A stretch of 64,000 bases of DNA from the NCBI GenBank assembly GCA_020633465.1, contig JACKDN010000012.1, forward strand, positions 1 to 64,000. The letters are read 5' to 3'. The notes beneath the pieces were generated by a model that saw only the letters and a list, made by a program, of their open reading frames with translations, made no database searches and was not told the origin of the DNA. Position 1 is the stretch's first letter; every line of letters starts with the position of its first letter. Shown here piece by piece: positions 45,885 to 55,743 of this stretch. The stretch is from Myxococcales bacterium. GTDB lineage: Bacteria > Myxococcota_A > Bradymonadia > UBA7976 > UBA1532. The position numbers were made by a program, and so were the translations under genes.

Positions 45885-46892
45885 GTGAACGCGCCCGACC
45901 GCCCCGATCTCGACGACCGCGCCTTCGCCAGCGATCTGGCGGCGGGCGAGCCCTACGCGGTGCTCGCCTTCGAGGCGCGCTATCGCCCCCTGGTCGATCA
46001 CGCCGTCACCACGGGCCGGGCCCGCTGGGGCGGCGCCGGCCAGCCGGGCGGGCAGCCCTTCGTCGCGGCCCTCTTCGGCGACGCCGGCCGGCGGCTGCGG
46101 CGCTACCGCGGCCGCGTGCCCTTCGGCGCCTGGCTGTACCTGGGCGCCCTGCGCTTCACCCGGGCGCAGGCGCGCAGCGCCGCCCCACCGCCGGCGCCCT
46201 CCGTCGTGCCGTGGCCGGCGGTCGACGACGCCTTCGCCGCGGCCGCCGCGCGGGCCGCCGACCGGCTGCGCCAGGCGGTCCACGCCCTGAGCCCGACCGA
46301 TCGCCTGTGGGCGCGCCTCTTCTTCGTCGAGGGGCTCGCCCCCGCCGAGGCCGCCCCGGCGCTGGGGCGCACCGCCGACGAGGCACGCTGCGCCCGCGAC
46401 GCGCTGCTCGCGCGCGTCGAGCCGGGCGCCGGCGACCGCGCCTCGCTCGCGGGCCGGCTGGCGGTGCTCGATCTGCGCCTCGAGGGCCGCGGCGAGCACC
46501 TCGATCTCGAGGGCCTCGCGGGCGTGCTGGGCGGACGCCCGCCGCGCCCCGCCGAGGCGGCGCACCTGGCGGGCTGCGATCGGTGCGTCGAGCTGCTGCT
46601 CGCGGCGGCCGACGGGCTGGGCAGCGTCGCCGAGGACGCCCCCGATCTGCTGCCCCTGCTGCACGGCCGGGCCAGCCTGACCCCCAGCGGCGCGCTGCGG
46701 CCCTCGTGGGTGGCCCTGGCCTTGCTGGCGCTGGCCGCCGCGGTCGTCTTCGGCTGGCACGGGCGCGACGTCGCGCCGCCGGTCAGCGTGGTCGAGCCGG
46801 TGCCGCAGGACGACGACGCCACGGCGGCGGCGCACTGGCGGTCGGTGGCGGCGCACTGGCGGGCGCGCTTCGGGGCCGCGGCGGTCGAGTGA
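45885..46892 (+). CDS. sigma-factor-like protein fused to a zinc anti-sigma domain and membrane helix
   Basis: A 335-residue protein from GTG 45885. Residues 25-95 resemble sigma region 2 (YAVLAFEARYRPLVDHAV, VPFGAWLYLGALRFTRAQ). Residues 125-180 resemble region 4 (AVHALSPTDRLWARLFFVEG, LAPAEAAPALGRTADEARC). A ZAS-type motif HLAGCDRCVELLLAA (H-x3-C-x2-C) lies at about 227-241. One membrane helix (WVALALLALAAAVVFGW) is at 271-288, leaving a 45-residue tail outside. It reads as an ECF sigma and its anti-sigma joined in one chain. Release would then need proteolysis or a conformational change. The sigma similarity is moderate and should be tested. Confidence 0.6.
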   Translation: MNAPDRPDLDDRAFASDLAAGEPYAVLAFEARYRPLVDHAVTTGRARWGGAGQPGGQPFVAALFGDAGRRLRRYRGRVPFGAWLYLGALRFTRAQARSAAPPPAPSVVPWPAVDDAFAAAAARAADRLRQAVHALSPTDRLWARLFFVEGLAPAEAAPALGRTADEARCARDALLARVEPGAGDRASLAGRLAVLDLRLEGRGEHLDLEGLAGVLGGRPPRPAEAAHLAGCDRCVELLLAAADGLGSVAEDAPDLLPLLHGRASLTPSGALRPSWVALALLALAAAVVFGWHGRDVAPPVSVVEPVPQDDDATAAAHWRSVAAHWRARFGAAAVE

Positions 46893-47006
46893 TCTGGGAC
46901 ATCGGTGTCTCGCTGGCGGGTTCGGCAGACCCCACCTGAGCCGGTCGCCGCACCCCAAGCGCGGCCGCCTCGTGGTGGGCGCCGCTTGCTCGCGGGCACC
47001 GGGCTT

Positions 47007-47022
47007 TGGCATCTTCTTTGAA
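47007..47022 (+). promoter_or_regulatory. candidate sigma-54 promoter
   Basis: TGGCAT-CTTCT-TTGAA matches the -24/-12 consensus TGGCAC-N5-TTGCA except at two positions, with correct spacing. It lies 79 bp before the GTG of the 47101 gene, in a T-rich patch of otherwise GC-rich DNA. Myxococcota use many sigma-54 promoters. Confidence 0.35.
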
Positions 47023-47100
47023 GGCCGCGAGCGGATGCGCGGCCGTCTCGGCGACGCGCACGGCGGGGAACGCGGCCCGCGTCGCGAACAGGAGGACCCG

Positions 47101-49638
<2,538 letters not shown>

Positions 49639-49678
49639 GCCCGGTCGCCGCGGCTCGGCCGCGGCCGCCCGCGCGGCT

Positions 49679-51794
49679 CTACTGCCGGTAGAGCCGCGCC
49701 TTCCCGTCTCGCACCACCAGCCGCAGATCCCCGCCGAGGGCCTCGAGCGCCTCGGCGACGCGGCTCAGCCCGGCGCGCACCGCCGCCGGCTCGCGGTTGT
49801 CGAAGGCGTCCAGCGCCACCGGCCCCCCGTTCTGCCCCACCAGCTCGACCACCAGCGCGAAGTCGTCGCCCAGCGGCCGCGAGCGCCCGTCGCGGCGCTC
49901 GAGGCTGCGGCTCAGCAGGTCCAGGGTGATGGCGCCGAGCGTGACGCGGGCGGGCTCGCGCGGGGTGCGCACCGGGCGCGCGCCCAGGTAGCGCACGCCG
50001 TAGCCCTCCTTGTGGCCGACGGGGTTCTCGGCCTCGTCGCGCGTGTGCTGCCACGACCCCCCGGTGCGCAGCCACACCCGCTTGCGCGCCCGCTCGCCCG
50101 ACCACTCCCAGACGTTGCCGAACAGATCGCACAGCCCGGCCGCGTCGGGCCCGCGGCTGCAGACCGGCAGGGCGCCCTTCTCGCGCTCGGGCGACCAGTA
50201 GACGGCGCGATCCTCGGGGGGCGGGCCGTCGGGCGCGGCGACGGCGACGATGGCGCGCCACTCCGCCAGCGTCGGCAGGCGATAACCCTCGCACTCGGCG
50301 GCGTCGACCTCGTCGGGCGGGCAGTAGCCGTCGGCCTCGCAGCGATAGCAGGGCTTCAGCCCCTCGGCCTCGCTGGCGGCGTTCAGCACGGCGGTGACGT
50401 CGGCGAGCGTGACCCCGGTGACCGGGTGCCGCGCGGTGCCCTTGCCCGGCGCCGGGCGGCCGGTGATGTGCTGCCAGTCACCGCGGGTGATCTCGGTGCG
50501 GCCGACGTACAGCGGGCCCTGCTCGGTGGGCACGCGGGCGAGGTCGAAGGTGGGCTCGACGTCGGGCAGGGGCGGGAAGCGCTGCGGTGGGATGGCGGCG
50601 TCGCCGACGGCCGCGTCGGGCGCGGGGGCTGCGGCGGCGTCGGGGGTCGGCGCGGCGGCGTCGGGGGCCACGACCGCGGCGTCGGGCGCGGGGCGACGGC
50701 CGCCGTGGCCGCGTGCGCGGTGGGCTGCGCGGCCGGGGGCGCGGGTGAGCGGGTCGTCCAGGCGATGGCGGCGGCGGCCAGCCCCGCCACGCCCACGGCG
50801 ATGCCCGGCCAGCGGCCGCGCCGCGCGCGCGCCTCGGCCCGCGCCAGCCGCCGGTGGGCCTCGGCCAGCCTGGCGGCGCTGGGCAACAGCTCGAGCGCCT
50901 CGAGGCAGGGCCGCACGCGGGCCGCGTCGCCCATGCGCGCGCCGACGTCGCGGGCCAGCATCGCAGCGAGCAGCTCGTCGAGGCCGGGCGGCTCGTCGAC
51001 GGGCAGCGGCGGCACCTCGGCCTCGACCCGCGCGAACGCGCCCGCCGCCGGATCGAGCGCCGCGCGCGGGTTGGCCCCGGTCAGCAGCGTGTAGAGCAGC
51101 AGCCCCAGGCCGTAGAGATCGGCGTGGCGCGTCGGGGTGGCGCCGTCGAACACTTCGGGCGCGGCCCAGGCGGCCAGCTCGAGGTCGTCGGCGCCGGGGC
51201 GGCCGAGCGCGAAGCCCAGCAGGCACGGCGTCGCCCCGTCGTCGTCGCCCAGCACGCGCAGGACGCTGGGGCGCAGCGCGCCGTGCACCAGGCCTCGCGG
51301 TGCGCGGCGGCCAGCGCGTCGGCCAGCGGCGCCACCAGGGCCGCCGCGCGCGGCGGGGGCAGGGGGCCGTCGGCCAGCAGCGCGTCGAGGGTGCGCCCGC
51401 CGATCAGCTCGCGGAAGACGAAGGGCGAGGCGGTCACCTCGGCCCCCGGATCGTCCCCGGCCTCGCTGCGCAGGGCCACCTCGTGCAGCCGGGGCAGGCA
51501 CAGCGTGCGCAGCCGCGCGCGGGCCTGCATCTCGCGCCGGAAGCGCTCGATCTGCTCGACGCCGACCAGCGGATCGAGCGCCTCGAGGGCCTCTTCGCGG
51601 TCGAGGCCCACGTTGCGCGCGCGGTAGATCAGCCCGGCGGGCCCCACGTCGAGCAGCGCCTCGACGTTGCGGCCGTGGACGATGCGCCCCACCAGGTAGC
51701 GGCGCAGGCGCGCGCCGTCCTCGGGGCACACCAGGTGCCCGGCGCCGTAGGTCTGGCGGCAGACTGGACACACCTGCTCGTGGTGGGGCCCCAC
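49679..51794 (-). CDS. pseudokinase fused to an FGE-sulfatase domain, two frame breaks
   Basis: 705 codons once a base is restored at about 51291-51296 and in the GGGG run 50690-50693. The start is probably GTG 51794 (GGGAG upstream); an ATG at 51908 is less convincing. The N-terminus is a zinc ribbon (VCPVCRQTYG, LVCPEDG). The kinase-like domain lacks the essentials: the VAIK Lys region reads EALEAL, the catalytic loop reads VHGALRPS with Ala for Asp, and DFG reads GFA. A membrane helix (GIAVGVAGLAAAAIAW) and an Ala/Pro/Asp linker lead to a formylglycine-generating-enzyme-type domain. That domain has GYRLPTLAEWRAI, CDLFGNVWEWSG, GGSWQHTRDEA and VRYLGARPV, plus a 90-residue tail. Active-site Cys of true sulfatase maturases are not evident, so the domain is more likely a binding module outside the membrane. 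Confidence 0.75.
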
Positions 51795-52025
51795 GCGCGC
51801 TCCCGGCCGATCGTTCGCGGCGAATCTGTCAGGTTCGCGCGCCGTTGGCCAGGAGCCTGCTGCGAATAGAGGGGTCGAGCGGGGTGCGTCACCGAAGGCT
51901 GGGATCAAGGCGCGGAAGCATGACGATACCCGGCGGTATCGCCTTGCTTTCGCAACGCCGAGCCGAGCATTCGGGGGCGTGCACCGCGAAGTGCCCCGAA
52001 TGTGCAGCAGGCTCCCAGGGGCGGG

Positions 52026-53650
52026 TCAGAGGGTCAGCTCGAAGAAGATCGAGAAGCGGTTGACGACGTCGGCCTGCCCGAAGGTGAGGGCGAAGCCGTC
52101 GGGATCGGCGCCGGCCGCCTCGACGGTGCGGCGCATGCCGTCGGGCAGGCCGGTGGGGGTCAAGAGCTGCAGCGTGAGATCGTCGCGCAGGCCCAAGGCG
52201 ACGTGATCGCCCAGGTGCAGCCGATAGCCCAGGGTCATCTCGACCAGGCCGGCGGTCAGGTTGCCTTCGTCGAAGCGCTCGCCGCCGACCACCGACGAGA
52301 GGGTGTAGCCGCCGTAGCCCAGGCCGCCCTTGATGCCCGCGATGAGCGGGGGCCGCGCGCGCTCGTCGGTCTCGAGCCCCAGCCCGAGGAAGGCGACGGT
52401 GTGGTCGACCTGCAGCAGCTGATCGCTGATCTGGGTGCGCAGGCCCTCGGCGGCGGTGCCCTCTTCGACCAGGTAGACGTTGCGCGGCAGCGCGTGCCGG
52501 GTGAGGCGGCCGAAGACGTAGACCGGCGGCAGGAAGCTGTAGCGCACCTCGCCCCACGTCATCTGCACGTCGAAGGCGGCGCGCTGGATCAGGGCGCCGC
52601 CGTCGCGCTCGAGCAGCCGGGCCTCGCCGTGATCGAAGTCCAGGGTCTGGAACTCGAAGCGCAGGCGGTCGAGGTACTCGACGCCCGCGAAGTGCACCAC
52701 CAGATCGAGCAGGGACGCCTGGCCGTCGCCCACCGCGAAGCCCTGGTTGGTCGCATAGCTGAGGGCGATCGAGGCGTAGCGCGTGTCCAGCGTCAGGGCC
52801 AGGCGGTACAGGTCGATGGCCTCGATGTCGTAGGTCTCGACCGTCGTGAAGCCGACGCGCGTGTCGATGGGGCCGTCGTCGGCGACGGGGCTGTAGGTCC
52901 AGTGCGACCAGCTCGCGTCCAGGTGCAGGGCCTCGACGAAGGGCGTCGGCTCGGGCTCGGTGGTGCCCTCGAGGGCCTCGGCCGAGGGCCCCGCCAGCGC
53001 GCCCGGCTCGCGGGGGGCGGGCGTCAGGATGGTGGCGGGGATGCGGATCGGGCCAGCCTGGCCGGGCGCGATCGGGGCCGCGGCGGTGCCGCCTTCGAGC
53101 GTCAGCGCGCGTTGCAGGGCGGCCGGGGGGATGTCGCCCGTGCCCTGGTAGACCGTGGGCTCGGGGGCGGGCGCGGGCGTGGGCTCGGGCGTGGGGGCCG
53201 GCGACGGCGCGACGTAGAGGGTCACCGGGGCCGGGTAGCTCTGGCGGCGACGGGTGGCGTCCAGCACGCGGCGGCGCGTGCGCTCCCAGCGGGCGCGCGA
53301 GCGGCGCCGGGCGTCGTCGCGATCGTGGTCGTGGTGGCGGGCGCGGGGCCGGGGGGTCGCCCGGCGCGCGGGCGGCTCGGCGCGCGGGGGCAGGGGCGGG
53401 GGGCGCGGCGCGGGCGCGGGCGGGCGCGGCGGGGGCGGCGCACCGGGCGTCGGCGTGGCGCGGGGCGGGGCTTGGGGATGGCCCGGCGGGCGGGCTTGCG
53501 GCGCGGCTTCTTGCGCTTCTTGGCGTCGTCGTCGCCCTTCGACTTGGCCCGCTTGCGCACGGCGCTGCTCGGCACGGCCCAGGCCGCCTGAGGGGGCAGG
53601 ACCACCCCCAGGCACAGCAGGCCGAAGAGGAGCAGTACCAGGCGACGCAT
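52026..53650 (-). CDS. outer-membrane-type beta-barrel protein with basic Pro-rich leader, one frame break
   Basis: 541 codons when one base is restored near 53458-53466. ATG 53650 is preceded by GGAG. The signal peptide is LVLLLFGLLCLGVVLPPQAA, with AWA cleavage. The first 130 mature residues are Lys/Arg-rich then Pro-rich with a HHDHDRDD patch. From about residue 235 alternating aromatic/hydrophobic strands prevail (LHLDASWSHWTYSPVAD, YASIALSYATNQGFAVG, LLDLVVHFAGVEYLDRLRFE, VEMTLGYRLHLGDHVALGL). The chain ends FSIFFELTL, a typical barrel closing strand. It is probably a beta-barrel with a periplasmic basic extension that could bind peptidoglycan or another polyanion (inference). Function unknown. 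Confidence 0.65.
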
Positions 53651-53818
53651 CGGGACTCCAGGTCGAGAGGCGGGCCCGCGACGTGCGGCGGCGCCCGGTA
53701 TTCATCGACGCCCGCCGATCATAGCGGACCGCGGCGGGCGGCGTCGGCCGGAGTCGCCCAGCACCCTTCGATTCAGCCGCCCGGCGCCCGCGTCCGACCG
53801 ACGGGTCTGGAGGTGGTC

Positions 53819-54868
53819 ATGGCCCAGCGCATCCACGTCGTCCGAAGCCCCGAAGACGAAGCCCTCGCCGCGGCGTTCGGCGTTCGCCCGCCGGCCGGCG
53901 TGCCCGGCCGCGTCGTCGTGTGGCGCGCCGACGAGCGGCCAGCCGGCGCCGCCGCGGTGAGCCTGCGCGGCGCGACCGCCCGCATCGAGCCGGTGGCCGG
54001 GGGCGCGACCGGCGATCACCGGGTCGGCGGCCTGGTGGCGACGCTGAAGGTGGCGCTGCGGGCGGCCACCGCCCTGCGCGGCGCCGCCCCCGAGCGCATC
54101 GAGGTGCGCGCCGACGGCGTCGCGGGCGTCCTCGCCGGCTTGGGCTTCCAGCCCGGCGACGACGGCATGTTCTTCGGCGCCCTCGACACCCTCTCGTCCA
54201 GCTTCGTCGAGTCGCCCGAAGAGGGGCGCCTGGGCGAGGCGGCCGAGCGCCGCGTCTACGCGCGCGGCGAGACGATCTTCGGGATGGGCGCGCCCGCCCG
54301 CCACCTGGCGGTGGTCGAGCGCGGCAGCGTGCGGCTGGTGGGCGTCGACCGCCGGGGGCAGTCCAGCGAGGTGGCGCTGCTGGGGCCGGGCGCCCTCGCC
54401 GGCGAGGCCACGCTGGTGGGCCGGCTGCAGTACGAGACGCACGCGGTCGCGCACGCCACCGAGGTCGATCTGGTCACCATCGATCGCGAGGCCCTGGCCC
54501 TGCGGCTGGACGGTGAGCCCTCGACGCACGCCTGGCTGCACGCGCTGCTGGTCGACCGCATCCACTCGCTGACCGGCCGCGTGCTGAACGGTGAGGATCC
54601 CGCCGTCACCGCTCGCATCGCGCGGGTGCTGGCCGGCTATGGGCACCGCGCCCGGCGCATGGGACGCCCGGGCACGCCCTCGTGCCACCTGCGCTGGCTG
54701 GCCGAGCAGGTGGGCGTCAGCCCCATCCGGGCCCGCACGATGGTGACCGAGATGTGGGAGCACACGTCCCTCTTGCGCGAAGAGGTGCTGGTGCACGATC
54801 CCGCGGGCCTCGACGCCTGGGCGGGCCAGCACGGCGGCTGGCGCGCGCCCTTGGCAGCCGCCAGCTGA
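53819..54868 (+). CDS. Crp/Fnr-family regulator with extra N-terminal domain
   Basis: A 349-residue protein; ATG 53819 has GGAGG five bases upstream (GTG 53813 is in frame but inside it). Residues 1-125 form a separate alpha/beta domain (RIHVVRSPEDEALAAAFGV, RVVVWRADERPAGAAAVSL, LGFQPGDDGMFFGAL) that looks GNAT-like, though no acetyl-CoA loop is clear. Residues 145-240 are the cyclic-nucleotide-binding roll (RRVYARGETIFGMGAPARH, LAVVERGSVRLVGVD, LLGPGALAGEATLVG). A helix-turn-helix is near 300 (LRWLAEQVGVSPIRARTMV). The conserved phosphate-binding PGALAGEATL resembles the cAMP cassette, but the usual Arg is absent, so the ligand is uncertain. It precedes the PP2C gene by 73 bp and may be co-expressed with it. 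Confidence 0.8.
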   Translation: MAQRIHVVRSPEDEALAAAFGVRPPAGVPGRVVVWRADERPAGAAAVSLRGATARIEPVAGGATGDHRVGGLVATLKVALRAATALRGAAPERIEVRADGVAGVLAGLGFQPGDDGMFFGALDTLSSSFVESPEEGRLGEAAERRVYARGETIFGMGAPARHLAVVERGSVRLVGVDRRGQSSEVALLGPGALAGEATLVGRLQYETHAVAHATEVDLVTIDREALALRLDGEPSTHAWLHALLVDRIHSLTGRVLNGEDPAVTARIARVLAGYGHRARRMGRPGTPSCHLRWLAEQVGVSPIRARTMVTEMWEHTSLLREEVLVHDPAGLDAWAGQHGGWRAPLAAAS

Positions 54869-54941
54869 CTTTCTTCACTCCGATGTGACTCGTTCGCGCC
54901 CCGATGGTCGAACAGCCCGACATCGACCTCAGGAGATCGCC

Positions 54942-55733
54942 ATGAACGCCCGCGCTTTTGCCCCCGACGTCTTCGCGACCCCTCCGATGGTGCCCGCCGT
55001 GGTCTTCGCCGGCGGCGCCGTCGAGGGCGCGGCGGTCTGTCACACCGGCTGCGTGCGCAGCCGCAACGAGGACGCCTGGTTCGCCGACGCGCGCGCGGGC
55101 GTCTTCGTCGTCGCCGATGGCATGGGCGGCCATCAGGCCGGCGACCGCGCCAGCGCGCTGACCGTCGACAGCCTGGGCGGGCTGGCCGACGCGCCGCCGA
55201 CCGCCCTCGACCGGGCCCACGCCCTGCGGCGCGCCATCGAGGGCGCGAACCGCCGCGTCTACGACGCGAGCGTGGGCGACGTGCGGCTGCGCGGCATGGG
55301 CACGACGGTGGTGGCGCTGTGGCTGCACGGCGGGCAGGCCCATTGGGCGCACGTCGGCGACAGCCGCTTGTACCGCCTGCGCGACGGCGATCTGCGCGCG
55401 CTGACCCTCGATCACTCGCCGGTGGGCGATCTGGTGCGCATCGGCCGCATCACCCCGCAGCAGGCCGCCGCCTTCGGCCCGATGCGGCTCTTGACGCGCT
55501 CGGTGGGCACCTTCCCGCACGTGCAGGTCGAGGCGGGCCAGGACGCCGCCCGCCCGGGCGACCGCTACCTGCTGTGCTCCGACGGGCTGACCGACGTGGT
55601 GCCCGACGCGACGCTCGCGCGGGTGCTGGCCGAGGAGGGCGAGGCCGCCGCAGCCACGCGGCGCCTGGCGCTGACCGCCCTCGACGCCGGCGGCCCCGAC
55701 AACGTGACCGCGCTGGTCGTCGACGTGATCTGA
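54942..55733 (+). CDS. PP2C-type Ser/Thr protein phosphatase
   Basis: A 263-residue phosphatase, ATG 54942 with AGGAGATC upstream. The metal and phosphate motifs are intact: HTGCVRSRNEDAWF (R and D/E), VFVVADGMGGHQAGDRAS, HVGDSRLYRLRDGDL, LCSDGLTDVV and GPDNVTALVVDV. This is the standard bacterial PrpC/Stp set binding two or three Mn/Mg ions. There is no membrane helix. It would reverse phosphorylation by Hanks-type kinases such as the one at 36295. An N-terminal extension of about 30 residues precedes the domain. Confidence 0.93.
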   Translation: MNARAFAPDVFATPPMVPAVVFAGGAVEGAAVCHTGCVRSRNEDAWFADARAGVFVVADGMGGHQAGDRASALTVDSLGGLADAPPTALDRAHALRRAIEGANRRVYDASVGDVRLRGMGTTVVALWLHGGQAHWAHVGDSRLYRLRDGDLRALTLDHSPVGDLVRIGRITPQQAAAFGPMRLLTRSVGTFPHVQVEAGQDAARPGDRYLLCSDGLTDVVPDATLARVLAEEGEAAAATRRLALTALDAGGPDNVTALVVDVI

Positions 55734-55743
55734 GGCGTCGGCC

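Noticed and set aside
49679..51794. Sulfatase-maturing FGE for the sulfatase at 7-1722
   Set aside because: The FGE-type domain is far away and lacks the paired active-site Cys that I would expect; the Cys present lie in a CYRC...CPPD pattern common in non-catalytic family members.
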